A DNA stretch of 9,034 bases from Halovenus sp. (GCA_003551265.1 PUMG01000157.1:1-9034); one strand, 5' to 3'. Shown: positions 1-6,601, counted from the first letter of the stretch. The notes: generated from the letters alone by a model not told the origin. Numbers and translations are program-made.

Positions 1-153
1 CTCGTGACAGGAGAGGGTGCTGGCGGCACGCCGGTTGCCGTCGTCAGAGGCTGGGAGTTCGGTGACTTCGACGGGAGCAACAGACTGTTCCGGGAGGAAG
101 AAGACGACCTCATCAGACCAGCAATCCAGGAGTGGTCGTATGAGAGCGATTGA
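1..153 (+). CDS. cofE: Coenzyme F420-0:L-glutamate ligase, C-terminal 50 residues (partial)
   Basis: Frame 1 is open from the window edge to TGA at 151-153 and encodes the end of a protein containing EGAGGTPVAVVRGWEFGDF and then a charged tail with LFREEEDDLIRPAIQEW. The 'PVAVVRG' strand and the acidic 'LFRxxExDLIRxA' helix match the C-terminus I know from archaeal CofE, the GTP-dependent enzyme that adds L-glutamate residues to coenzyme F420-0. The N-terminal and catalytic parts lie outside the window. The gene overlaps the next start (140) by 14 bases in another frame, so the two are almost certainly cotranscribed and translationally coupled. The partner is an F420-dependent oxidoreductase, which independently supports the F420 assignment. 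Family recognition rests on a short tail only, so a related F420 ligase is the main alternative. Confidence 0.82.
   Translation, partial: LVTGEGAGGTPVAVVRGWEFGDFDGSNRLFREEEDDLIRPAIQEWSYESD
128..132 (+). promoter_or_regulatory. Shine-Dalgarno-like AGGAG before mer
   Basis: AGGAG lies seven bases before the ATG at 140 and inside the end of cofE. It supports starting mer at 140 rather than at the in-frame ATG at 17, which would add 41 Ser/Thr-rich residues unlike any luciferase-like N-terminus and overlap cofE heavily. Internal operon genes in haloarchaea are the ones that do use such sites. Confidence 0.6.
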
Positions 154-1114
154 ACTCACACCTGACGTCCCTGTTTCGACACTCATCGAATACGCAGAAC
201 GCGCCTCCGAAAGCGACTTCGACACGGTGTTTCTGAGCCACCACTACAACAACCGCGACGAGTTCGCCGCGCTTGCAGCGATTGCCCGTGAAGTCGACAC
301 AGTCCGGCTCGGACCGGGCATTGCGAACCCCTACGAGACACATCCGGTGACGCTCGCCTCGCGAATGGCGACGCTGGACGAACTTTCGGACGGTCGAGGC
401 GTGTTTGGTCTCGGTCCCGGCGACCGTTCGACGCTCGCAAACCTCGGCTTCTCACAGGATGACGCACTCCGTCGGGTGCTAGAGACGATGCAGGTCGCGC
501 GCAAACTCTGGGCTGGCGAGCGCGTCAATCACGACGGAACGTTCGTTGCCAACGATGCAGGGTTGAACTACGAAAGCCGCGAGATACCAGTGTACGTCGG
601 GGCACAGGGGCCCCACATGACGAGAATGGCCGCCAAGTACGCCGGCGGGGTCCTGTTCAACGGCTCGCACCCCCGCGATATCGAGTGGGCTGGCGAGCGC
701 GTCGAGGAAGGGCTGAACGCGCGTGACGACGAGAGAGAGTTTGATTTTGCGGCGTACGCGAGCGTCAGCGTGGCGAACGACGGAGAGCGTGCACGGGGCG
801 CAGCGCGCCCACCTGTCGCGTTCATCACGGCAGGTGCCCCCTCGCCAGTGCTCAACCGCCACGGTATCGACGAGGCGCGGGCAAGTGAGATTCGCGCAGC
901 GATTTCAAGCGGTGAGTTCTCACAGGCGTTCGAGCAGGTGACCGAGCGAATGCTCGACGCATTCTGTATCGCTGGAACCCCTGAGACAGTTACCGCTCAA
1001 CTCGTCGATTTGCTGAACATCGCAGACAGCGTCGTCGTGGGCGCACCACTTGGACCAGAGGTAGAGGAAGCGCTCACTCTCCTGGATGGCTCGGCCCTGT
1101 CGGCCCGGACCTGA
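140..1114 (+). CDS. mer: Mer-like F420-dependent oxidoreductase (luciferase-like family)
   Basis: 324 residues starting MRAIELTPDVPVSTL, a (beta/alpha)8 luciferase-like monooxygenase-family flavin/F420 enzyme. Motifs seen in order: SHHYNNRD (33-40), LGPGIANPYETHP (57-69), GRGVFGLGPGDRSTLANLG (85-103), IPVYVGAQGPHM (149-160) and a GGVLFNGSHPRD segment (169-180). These correspond to methanogen 5,10-methylenetetrahydromethanopterin reductase, which has 'GPGVTNPYxRHP', 'LGPGDxxxxxxLG' and 'YMGAQGPxM'. Length fits the family. In methanogens Mer reduces methylene-H4MPT with F420H2 in the cytoplasm; haloarchaea are generally thought to use folate-type C1 carriers, so the physiological substrate here is an inference (methylene-tetrahydrofolate is one candidate). 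It overlaps cofE by 14 bases. Its 3' end overlaps the convergent small gene by 41 bases. Family assignment is firm, the exact reaction is not. Confidence 0.85.
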   Translation: MRAIELTPDVPVSTLIEYAERASESDFDTVFLSHHYNNRDEFAALAAIAREVDTVRLGPGIANPYETHPVTLASRMATLDELSDGRGVFGLGPGDRSTLANLGFSQDDALRRVLETMQVARKLWAGERVNHDGTFVANDAGLNYESREIPVYVGAQGPHMTRMAAKYAGGVLFNGSHPRDIEWAGERVEEGLNARDDEREFDFAAYASVSVANDGERARGAARPPVAFITAGAPSPVLNRHGIDEARASEIRAAISSGEFSQAFEQVTERMLDAFCIAGTPETVTAQLVDLLNIADSVVVGAPLGPEVEEALTLLDGSALSART

Positions 1115-1286
1115 CGAGGTCGACACCAGCACCGAGAACGAGATAGAGGAGGATCAGAGATGGGACCGCGACGAAAACTGCACCGAACGCGACGAGTATG
1201 GCCTCGATTGGCCCCTGCAACGCCACGTCGGCGAACTTTTCGGGCATCTCGATGATGCTCTCGACGAACTCCGTGACTGGACTCAT
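1074..1286 (-). CDS. Small single-helix membrane protein, unknown function
   Basis: 70 residues, MSPVTEFVESIIEMPEKFAD..., with a soluble amphipathic N-terminus (1-26), one long hydrophobic stretch (about 27-56, rich in Val/Ala/Leu) and a short Pro/Gly-rich tail. I do not recognise the family. Support for a real gene: the opposite strand over most of it (1115-1286) carries no other plausible gene, the hydrophobic segment is coherent, and an ATATAA box (1313 down to 1308) sits 22-27 bases before its ATG, the spacing of a leaderless haloarchaeal transcript. Its last 41 bases overlap the 3' end of mer on the other strand, so transcripts from the two genes would be antisense to each other there. 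It could be a small membrane subunit or modulator. Existence is moderately supported, function unknown. Confidence 0.55.
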   Translation of the reverse strand: MSPVTEFVESIIEMPEKFADVALQGPIEAILVAFGAVFVAVPSLILLYLVLGAGVDLVRSGPTGPSHPGE

Positions 1287-1307
1287 GGTTTCCCCTTCGA
1301 TGCGTGG

Positions 1308-1313
1308 TTATAT
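1308..1313 (-). promoter_or_regulatory. TATA box of the small membrane protein gene
   Basis: Read on the minus strand this is ATATAA, 22-27 bases before the ATG ending at 1286, placing transcription start at or next to the start codon (leaderless). On the plus strand the same bases read TTATAT, 59-64 bases before the zinc-ribbon gene at 1372, so the box may serve only the minus-strand gene; no better plus-strand box is visible. Confidence 0.5.
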
Positions 1314-1371
1314 GTTGGTTCTGATAGGGCCGTACCGCAGAAGCCAAGACGACACCACACAGAGAACCGGT

Positions 1372-1572
1372 ATGGAAGAGACCTCGCTCGAGGAGTTTCT
1401 CGCCTCGAAGGCTGAAGAGCAAGACGAGGATTCCGACACTGCCATCAAGCGTGCAACAGTCACTTCACAGATAAACTCGGAGAGAACAGAATGTGAAGTA
1501 TGCGAGAGCTTCACCGCTCGTCTCTGGAACGACGAGGAGTCGTTCGTCTGTCACTCCTGTAAGGAATGGTGA
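1372..1572 (+). CDS. Small zinc-ribbon protein, haloarchaeal, unknown function
   Basis: 66 residues, MEETSLEEFLASKAEEQDED..., in two parts: an acidic helical N-terminus ('SLEEFL', 5-10, then a disordered acidic linker) and a C-terminal zinc ribbon with C41-x2-C44 and C60-x2-C63 (CEVC ... CHSC) separated by a short aromatic hairpin. Four Cys in two knuckles make a structural zinc site very likely. I chose the ATG at 1372 because residues upstream of it in the same frame lack acidic haloarchaeal composition and run back over the divergent promoter. The gene overlaps rnp4 by 7 bases (ATGGTGA), so the two are translationally coupled. Small paired-knuckle proteins of this kind are common in haloarchaea and have no assigned role; the coupling suggests a link to RNA processing or translation, which is inference only. 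Confidence 0.72.
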   Translation: MEETSLEEFLASKAEEQDEDSDTAIKRATVTSQINSERTECEVCESFTARLWNDEESFVCHSCKEW

Positions 1573-1871
1573 ACACGGTGGCGATTGCGAACGAGCGAAT
1601 CGAGCAATTACAGGAACTCGCACGTGAGGCAGTGCGGGCTGGGCACGAGGAGCGCTCGCGTCGATACGTTCGCAGAGCCCGCCGCATCGCTGAGCGTAAT
1701 CGATTGGCGCTGCCTCGTGAGTTCGTCCGATTCACCTGTAGCCGATGTGATGTCTACCTCGTACCCGGCAAGAACGCCCGCGTCAGACTGCAGGATGGTC
1801 ACGTCGTCGTCACCTGTGACTGTGGCGAACATCACCGCTATCCCTACGAAGGAGAGAACCGGAGCGAATAA
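1566..1871 (+). CDS. rnp4: Ribonuclease P protein component 4 (Rpp21/Rpr2 family)
   Basis: 101 residues. The N-terminal half (about 6-48) is two basic helices, ERIEQLQELAREAVRAG and RSRRYVRRARRIAERNRLALP, followed by FTCSRCDVYLVPGKNARVRL and VVTCDCGEHHRYPY. The metal ligands are C58-x2-C61 and C84-x1-C86, with the basic 'PGxNARVR' strand between them: the signature of archaeal Rnp4, homologue of human Rpp21 and yeast Rpr2. With the RNA subunit and Rnp1-3 it forms RNase P, which removes 5' leaders from pre-tRNAs in the cytoplasm; Rnp4 pairs with Rnp1. Its strongly basic surface contrasts with the acidic neighbours, as expected for an RNA binder. It starts inside the end of the zinc-ribbon gene. 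ATG 1566 or GTG 1569 are both possible; the AAGGA at 1561-1565 abuts the first and gives a 3-base spacing to the second. Confidence 0.92.
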   Translation: MVNTVAIANERIEQLQELAREAVRAGHEERSRRYVRRARRIAERNRLALPREFVRFTCSRCDVYLVPGKNARVRLQDGHVVVTCDCGEHHRYPYEGENRSE

Positions 1872-1878
1872 TACTATA
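1872..1878 (+). promoter_or_regulatory. TATA box of the deaminase gene
   Basis: TACTATA lies 26-32 bases before the ATG at 1904 and begins directly at the rnp4 stop, indicating that the deaminase gene has its own promoter. A GAGGAG at 1895-1900 is only three bases from the ATG, too close for a normal Shine-Dalgarno, so a leaderless or near-leaderless transcript is more likely. Confidence 0.55.
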
Positions 1879-1903
1879 GGTTCCCCGAGCGAACGAGGAG
1901 TAC

Positions 1904-3205
1904 ATGGGAACACTCAGAATTGGTGGTGGTCTAGTTTTGCGGCCGAACATGGAAGTCGTGCGGGCGGATGTACTCGTCGACGAGGACGATGGCGAGATAC
2001 TCGCAGTCGATGACCCCGGAGAAATTGACGACGGTGACGAAACCCTGGATGCGAGTAACGGACTCGTAATTCCGGGGCTGGTCAACGCCCACACGCACGT
2101 CTCGATGACGCTGTTGCGTGGGTACGCCGACGACAAAGAACTCGACGCGTGGTTACAGGAGGACATCTGGCCGGTCGAGGCTGGACTGGAGGCGGGCGAC
2201 GTCAAGGCAGGCGCAAAACTCGGTATCGCAGAGATGATTCGGTCGGGAACAACCGCGTTCGCGGATATGTACTTCTTCATGCCAGAGGTGGCATCAACTG
2301 TCGAGACGAGCGGTGTTCGAGCACTGCTCGGCCACGGCTGTATCACGGTTGGGAAAGACGACGAGACCGCTCACGAGGACTTCCAGCAAGGCCTCGATTT
2401 CGCTCGTGAGTACGACGGTCACGCCGACGGCCGTGTCAGGACGATGTTCACGCCGCACAGTCTGACAACAGTCAGCGAGACGTTCTACGAGGAGTACGTC
2501 CCGAAAGCTCGCGAGGAGGGGATTCCGATTCACATTCACGCCAACGAGACGACGAACGAGGTCGACCCGCTCGTCGAGACGTACGAGATGCGACCGCTGG
2601 AGTACGCCGACAGTCTCGACGTACTCGCGGAGGATTCGTTCATCGCACACGGCGTCCACGTCGACGAGCGCGAGCAGGAGTTACTGGCGGCGAGAGAGAC
2701 TGCGGTCATCCACTGTCCGGCGTCGAACATGAAGCTGGCGAGTGGGATGGCACCGATACAGGAGATGCTCGATGCGGACGTCCCCGTGGGACTCGGTACG
2801 GACGGCGCAGCCTCGAACAACGACCTCGATATGTTCGACGAGATGCGCGATGCGGCGATGGTCGGGAAGCTGGCGACGATGGACGCGAGCGCGGTTCCTG
2901 CAGAGGCAGTCGTGAGGATGGCGACGCAGGGAAGCGCCGACGCACTCGGATTCAACAGCGGTCGCATCGAGAGCGGAGCGAACGCAGACCTCGCCGTCGT
3001 CGACCTCTCCGGAGAGCACCTCACACCACGGCACGACCTGGTGAGCCATCTCGCATACGCTGTCAAAGGGAGTGACGTCCGCCACACCGTCTGCGACGGA
3101 GCAGTGTTGATGAGAGACAGGGAGCTGCAGACGATGGACCTCGACGCGGTCAAACGCGAGGCAAGCGAGCGTGCAGAGGCGCTCGTCGAACGGGCGGAGA
3201 CCTGA
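1904..3205 (+). CDS. mtaD: MTA/SAH-family nucleoside deaminase (amidohydrolase)
   Basis: 433 residues of the metal-dependent amidohydrolase superfamily. A small beta-sandwich is built from both termini (about 1-55 and 360-400). The TIM barrel carries the metal set: H63 and H65 in NAHTHVSMTLLRG, H212 in HIHANET with catalytic E215, H249 in AHGVHVDE, and D300 in GLGTDGAASNNDLDMFDEM. The 'HCPASNMKLASG' loop (270-281) is typical of MtaD/DadD/SsnA-like enzymes. These convert the 6-amino group of S-adenosylhomocysteine, methylthioadenosine or 5'-deoxyadenosine to a 6-keto group, releasing ammonia in the cytosol. The next gene, 54 bases downstream, is an SAH-hydrolase family enzyme, which makes SAH the most attractive substrate. 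Full length for the family. Which of the three substrates dominates cannot be read from the sequence; 'dadD' would be an equally fair name. Confidence 0.88.
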   Translation: MGTLRIGGGLVLRPNMEVVRADVLVDEDDGEILAVDDPGEIDDGDETLDASNGLVIPGLVNAHTHVSMTLLRGYADDKELDAWLQEDIWPVEAGLEAGDVKAGAKLGIAEMIRSGTTAFADMYFFMPEVASTVETSGVRALLGHGCITVGKDDETAHEDFQQGLDFAREYDGHADGRVRTMFTPHSLTTVSETFYEEYVPKAREEGIPIHIHANETTNEVDPLVETYEMRPLEYADSLDVLAEDSFIAHGVHVDEREQELLAARETAVIHCPASNMKLASGMAPIQEMLDADVPVGLGTDGAASNNDLDMFDEMRDAAMVGKLATMDASAVPAEAVVRMATQGSADALGFNSGRIESGANADLAVVDLSGEHLTPRHDLVSHLAYAVKGSDVRHTVCDGAVLMRDRELQTMDLDAVKREASERAEALVERAET

Positions 3206-3259
3206 GACTGCCGACGGCGCTTCGGTACTGTTTTGCCGCCACCGTCCCTCTGTTCGCCC

Positions 3260-4534
3260 ATGACAGCACCAGTCAGTGAGGAGCTTCCAGTCGAGGAGTT
3301 GCTCGAAAGCGGGCAGCGAAAGATGGAGTGGGCGCGCCAGCACATGCCGATTATGGAGTCGTTGCGCGAGGACTTCGAGCGCGATGAGCCGTTCGCTGGC
3401 GAACGCATCGGAATGGCGATGCACGTCGAGGCGAAGACCGCAATCCTCACGGAGACGCTCGCGGCAGGCGGCGCGGAGGTTGCAATCACGGGCTGTAACC
3501 CGCTGTCGACACACGACGACGTGAGTGTGGCCCTCGATGCGGTCGACGGAGTCACCTGCTACGCGAAGCGTGGGGTCGACGACGAGGAGTACTACGAGGC
3601 AATCGAGGCCGTCATCGAACACGAGCCGACAATAACTGTCGACGACGGGGGGGACCTCGTCTTCGCCATTCACGAGGAGTACCCCGAACTCATCGAGAGC
3701 ATCGTCGGCGGGTGTGAGGAGACGACGACGGGCGTCCACCGACTGCGGGCGATGGAGGCAGACGGGGCACTCGAGTATCCGATGTTCGCGGTCAACGACA
3801 CGCCGATGAAACGGCTGTTCGACAACATCCATGGTACAGGCGAGTCCTCACTTGCTTCGATTGCGATGACAACGAACCTCGCCTGGGCCGGAAAGACGGT
3901 CGTCGTCGCTGGCTTTGGCTACTGTGGAAAGGGCGTCGCTCGCAAAGCCGCAGGACAGAACGCCCACGTCATCGTCACAGAGGTCGACTCACGGCGTGCG
4001 CTCGAAGCCCACATGGAAGGGTTCGACGTGATGCCGATGGCCGAAGCCGCCGCAGAAGGTGAGGTGTTCATCACGACGACCGGCAACCGCGACATCATCG
4101 TCGAAGAGCACTACGAAGCGATGCAAGACGGCGTCGTTCTCGCAAACGCAGGGCACTTCGACATCGAAATCGACATCGACGCACTCGACACACTGGCTGA
4201 GCGCACCTACGAGGCACGCGACGGCATGCAGGCGTACGAAATGAGTGATGGGCGACGCATCAACGTGCTGGCAGCAGGTCGGCTGGTCAACCTCGCCGCT
4301 CCGGTTTCACTCGGTCATCCAGTCGAGGTCATGGACCAGAGTTTCGGTGTGCAGGCAGTCTGCGCCCGCGAACTCGTCGAGAACGCCGACGAGTACGACG
4401 CAGGCGTTCACGTGGTTCCCGACGAACTCGACCGAGAAGTTGCAGAGACCAAACTCGCCGCAGAAGGAATCGAAACCGACACGCTGAGCGAGCAACAGCG
4501 CGAGTACATGGAGAGCTGGCAACACGGGACGTGA
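3260..4534 (+). CDS. ahcY: Adenosylhomocysteinase family enzyme, possibly S-inosylhomocysteine hydrolase
   Basis: 424 residues, NAD-dependent. Substrate domain: MHVEAKTAILTETL (54-67), NPLSTHDDV (80-88), D129 in TVDDGGDL, E154 in EETTTGVH, K184 and D188 in NDTPMKRLFDN. NAD domain: GFGYCGKGVA (218-227), ITTTGNRDII (271-280), NAGHFDIEID (296-305), then GRLVNLAAPVSLGHPVEVMD. It reversibly splits the nucleoside from homocysteine, relieving product inhibition of SAM-dependent methyltransferases. It is the short archaeal form: it ends EYMESWQHGT and lacks the C-terminal KPDHYRY tail that in eukaryotes reaches the neighbour subunit's cofactor. Residues 57 and 59 are Glu and Lys, versus Thr and Glu in the human enzyme as I recall it. 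ATG 3260 is preferred to 3233, whose extra nine residues fall on a possible TGTTTTG promoter box. Gene family is certain; base specificity is open. Confidence 0.95.
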   Translation: MTAPVSEELPVEELLESGQRKMEWARQHMPIMESLREDFERDEPFAGERIGMAMHVEAKTAILTETLAAGGAEVAITGCNPLSTHDDVSVALDAVDGVTCYAKRGVDDEEYYEAIEAVIEHEPTITVDDGGDLVFAIHEEYPELIESIVGGCEETTTGVHRLRAMEADGALEYPMFAVNDTPMKRLFDNIHGTGESSLASIAMTTNLAWAGKTVVVAGFGYCGKGVARKAAGQNAHVIVTEVDSRRALEAHMEGFDVMPMAEAAAEGEVFITTTGNRDIIVEEHYEAMQDGVVLANAGHFDIEIDIDALDTLAERTYEARDGMQAYEMSDGRRINVLAAGRLVNLAAPVSLGHPVEVMDQSFGVQAVCARELVENADEYDAGVHVVPDELDREVAETKLAAEGIETDTLSEQQREYMESWQHGT

Positions 4535-4550
4535 ACGTTCTCGTCACGTC
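4528..4550. terminator. Hairpin between convergent ahcY and PAP2 genes
   Basis: GACGTGA (4528-4534) and TCACGTC (4544-4550) form a perfect 7-bp stem with a 9-base loop. The left arm contains the ahcY stop codon and the whole structure sits at the 17-base gap between two convergent genes, where it could act for both. There is no clear T-run after it, so terminator function is a guess. Confidence 0.3.
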
Positions 4551-4551
4551 T

Positions 4552-5328
4552 TCACTCGTTGGTTGAGGAGTCAATCTCGACTTGCTGTCGCGACACACGC
4601 GAGTCTTGTTTCTGGTCAGTGTCAGGCGACAGCCGTTGCTCATCGACGACGTCAGTGTACTGGAAAAGAAAGAAAACCGCCACGAGCGCAGCAAACAGCG
4701 CACTCGCTTCAAGCGGCGTGCCTGCGGGGAATCCAGCGAGAACGGGGATGAGCGCAACGCCCAGCGTCGCGTTCGCCGGGTTCGATGCACGACTCCGGAC
4801 TCCGAGCATCACCGCGAGAACGAGCACGCCGAGACCGACGCCACCGATGACGTCCGCGACGTAGTGCAATCCGAGCGCGATTCGTGAGACACCCACGACA
4901 GCGACGACTGGGACAGCAAGAGCCAGCCGTTGTCTGAACGTTCTCACGTCGAGGTCGAACACGACGAGACCCCAGAACACGGTCGCAGCCATCGCGTGAC
5001 CGCTGGGGAACGCACCGGTATCGAACGCCACCGCGAGGTCGTAGACGGGCGTGAGGACGAACGGAAACACGTCGGCAGACACCGGTGGGTCGACACCCGG
5101 TCGCTCGACGAAAAATCCCGCTTTGATGCTGACGAACGTGGCGTACGCGGCGAGGAGGATTCCGGGCCAGGTGGTGGTCTTCCAGGAGGTCCCTCTGAGG
5201 GTGGCTGCTGCAGTCCCCGGTGCGATGACGTAGATGCTGCCGAGGTATCCGAGAAAGACAAGCACGACACCAACCCACGAGGGTGTCAGTTCGACGGCCG
5301 TCTCGACGGTGGCCTCGTCGAACCACAT
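4552..5328 (-). CDS. PAP2-family membrane phosphatase
   Basis: 258 residues from MWFDEATVETAVELTPSW. All three phosphatidic-acid phosphatase type 2 motifs are intact: K69-x6-R76-P77 (KAGFFVERP), P108-S-G-H111 and S148-R149-x5-H155-x3-D159 (SRIALGLHYVAD). H111 and H155 are the expected catalytic pair. About six hydrophobic segments (near 18-37, 53-69, 110-127, 135-152, 160-177, 188-224) place it in the cytoplasmic membrane; the tail from 226 is acidic and soluble. The family removes phosphate from lipid phosphates or polyprenyl pyrophosphates; in an archaeon a lipid-carrier or archaeal phospholipid intermediate is plausible, not shown. An in-frame ATG at 5391 would add 21 residues (with HHGM just before the chosen start) but would run into the hjc promoter repeats, so 5328 is preferred. 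It is divergent from hjc and convergent with ahcY. Confidence 0.9.
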   Translation of the reverse strand: MWFDEATVETAVELTPSWVGVVLVFLGYLGSIYVIAPGTAAATLRGTSWKTTTWPGILLAAYATFVSIKAGFFVERPGVDPPVSADVFPFVLTPVYDLAVAFDTGAFPSGHAMAATVFWGLVVFDLDVRTFRQRLALAVPVVAVVGVSRIALGLHYVADVIGGVGLGVLVLAVMLGVRSRASNPANATLGVALIPVLAGFPAGTPLEASALFAALVAVFFLFQYTDVVDEQRLSPDTDQKQDSRVSRQQVEIDSSTNE

Positions 5329-5375
5329 ACCATGGTGTTCGAACTCGCGGCTGAAAAGTTGCTTGACCACAAGGT

Positions 5376-5418
5376 CACGGGATGTGGTCACATCAAGAAG
5401 AGTACACGGGATGTGGTC
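5376..5418 (+). repeat. Two 14-bp direct repeats with palindromic cores upstream of hjc
   Basis: CACGGGATGTGGTC occurs at 5376-5389 and again at 5405-5418, starts 29 bases apart. The first runs into GATGTG-gt-CACATC (5381-5394), a perfect 6-bp inverted repeat; the second runs into GATGTGGT-cgc-ACCACGTC (5410-5426), inverted over 7 of 8 positions. The second ends two bases before the hjc TATA box (5429-5435). Placement between divergent promoters fits a pair of regulator-binding sites. Confidence 0.6.
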
Positions 5419-5428
5419 GCACCACGTC

Positions 5429-5435
5429 TTTTATA
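5429..5435 (+). promoter_or_regulatory. TATA box of hjc
   Basis: TTTTATA is 25-31 bases before the ATG at 5460, the spacing of a leaderless haloarchaeal transcript. No Shine-Dalgarno precedes the ATG, which supports 5460 over the in-frame ATG at 5382 upstream of the box. Confidence 0.7.
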
Positions 5436-5459
5436 CCTATGTGTAGTCGAGTACAACCA

Positions 5460-5990
5460 ATGTCGAACGCGAAAGGTGACCGCCGGGAGCGAGAACTGGT
5501 GAACTTGCTCGACGAAGCAGGGTTCGCGGTAATGCGCGCACCAGCCAGCGGCAGCGCAACGACGCGAGAACTACCGGACGTACTCGCAGGGGATGGCAAC
5601 GAGTTCTACGCTATAGAGGCCAAATCATCCGCCGGGAACCCGATATACCTCGACGGCGAGGAGGTGTACGGACTGGTGTACTTCTCGCGGAACTTCGGTG
5701 CGAAACCGCGCGTCGCGGCACGGTTCGACCACCAGGACTGGTACTTCTTTCATCCTGACGATCTCTACCAGACAGACGGTGGGAACTACCGGGTGAGAAA
5801 AGAGACTGCGCTGGCCGATGGAACGGACTTCGAGGAGTTTACCGGTCACTCACAGAAAGTAACCCTCGATGAGGTTGGCGGCGACACGTCCGAGGAGGAG
5901 TCCGAGACGGCCAAGGACGTTCGGCGTGTCCTCGAAGCCATCGAGCGCGGCGACCTCTCAGTCGAAGACGGCGTGGCGATGCTCTCATGA
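5460..5990 (+). CDS. hjc: Holliday junction resolvase Hjc
   Basis: 176 residues. The nuclease core (1-125) has the archaeal Hjc signature: [13 protein letters not shown] (5-17) with E10, FAVMRAPAS (22-30) with R26 and S30, LPD (38-40) with D40, and FYAIEAKSS (49-57) with E53 and K55. E10, D40, E53 and K55 match the metal-binding and catalytic residues of Pyrococcus Hjc (E9, D33, E46, K48). Hjc is a dimeric endonuclease that cuts four-way junctions symmetrically during recombination and fork restart. After the core there is an acidic linker (about 138-152, [11 protein letters not shown]) and a predicted helical tail (153-176, ending [16 protein letters not shown]) that Pyrococcus Hjc, of about 120 residues, lacks. 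The start follows a TATA box at leaderless spacing. The stop overlaps the next start by 4 bases (ATGA). Confidence 0.94.
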   Translation: MSNAKGDRRERELVNLLDEAGFAVMRAPASGSATTRELPDVLAGDGNEFYAIEAKSSAGNPIYLDGEEVYGLVYFSRNFGAKPRVAARFDHQDWYFFHPDDLYQTDGGNYRVRKETALADGTDFEEFTGHSQKVTLDEVGGDTSEEESETAKDVRRVLEAIERGDLSVEDGVAMLS

Positions 5991-6601
5991 CTGACGGACC
6001 AGACGAGTTTCCCGTCGTCGATGGGTCGATATACGGCGGAGTGGCTTTCGTGGTGGGCTACCTGACGACGCTGGTGCTCGTGGTGTTCGTCGAGGGAGAC
6101 CGGTTGCTGGGTGATACGATAGATGGTGCTGGGTGGCTGTACTACAACGCCCAGTTCGTCAGCATCGAAGAGCGTGGATTCGCAACTGCCGACGCCGGTG
6201 CGGATGTCGGGGGGGAAATATCCGGCGTTAACTACCTCACAGGCGAGGGACTGGAAGCGCTCGCTTCGGAGGGGGCAAACGGAGCGATTACACAGCTTCC
6301 GGCAGTTATCTATCACGCAATTCCGGTACTCGCGTTCGTCGCGTTCGGCTTGCTCCTGGCGCGAAACCACGGCGTCGAGAGCGTCTCGACAGGGGTTAAA
6401 GTTGGCGCGTCGCTCGCACTCGGTGGCGCTCTCGCTGCACTTGGGGGAACGTATCTCTTCGAGGTTGGAAACGCTATCGGACCAGATCGATTCGAGGCGG
6501 TGGTCTTTGCTGGAGTCCTCTATCCTGTCGTGTGTGGTGCCATCGGCGGTGTTCTTGGGGCAGTGCTGGCCACCTATCGAGATTATCGTACGTCATCATA
6601 G
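5987..6601 (+). CDS. Four-helix membrane protein, unknown function
   Basis: 204 residues that I do not recognise beyond being a haloarchaeal-type membrane protein. Hydrophobic segments lie near 15-36, 103-125, 136-159 and 168-196. The long loop 37-102 is acidic and polar ([20 protein letters not shown], then Gly/Ala/Glu-rich) and most likely faces outside, with both termini in the cytoplasm; the short basic tail YRDYRTSS agrees with positive-inside. Helices 3 and 4 are rich in small residues ([21 protein letters not shown]), suggesting tight packing. The ATG is the ATGA overlapping the hjc stop, so the gene is cotranscribed and probably translationally coupled with hjc. No enzyme motif is visible. 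The last seven codons are part of the repeat element at 6581-6653. Confidence 0.75.
   Translation: MTDGPDEFPVVDGSIYGGVAFVVGYLTTLVLVVFVEGDRLLGDTIDGAGWLYYNAQFVSIEERGFATADAGADVGGEISGVNYLTGEGLEALASEGANGAITQLPAVIYHAIPVLAFVAFGLLLARNHGVESVSTGVKVGASLALGGALAALGGTYLFEVGNAIGPDRFEAVVFAGVLYPVVCGAIGGVLGAVLATYRDYRTSS

Noticed and set aside
509..703. An 18-base direct repeat in mer (509-526 and 686-703), both encoding WAGERV in the same frame.
   Set aside because: Surrounding residues are unrelated and the two sites belong to different parts of the barrel; most likely chance reuse of common codons.
1810..2346. 178-codon minus-strand frame, and similar long frames antisense to mtaD, ahcY and gdhA.
   Set aside because: Ser/Arg/Pro-rich products are the expected antisense shadows of GC-rich acidic genes and have no motifs.
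5329..5391. Longer PAP2 start at 5391 ([21 protein letters not shown]...).
   Set aside because: It would overlap the operator repeats before hjc; the ATG at 5328 starts just before the first membrane segment and is preceded by an AT-rich box (5351-5360) at leaderless spacing. Not fully excluded.
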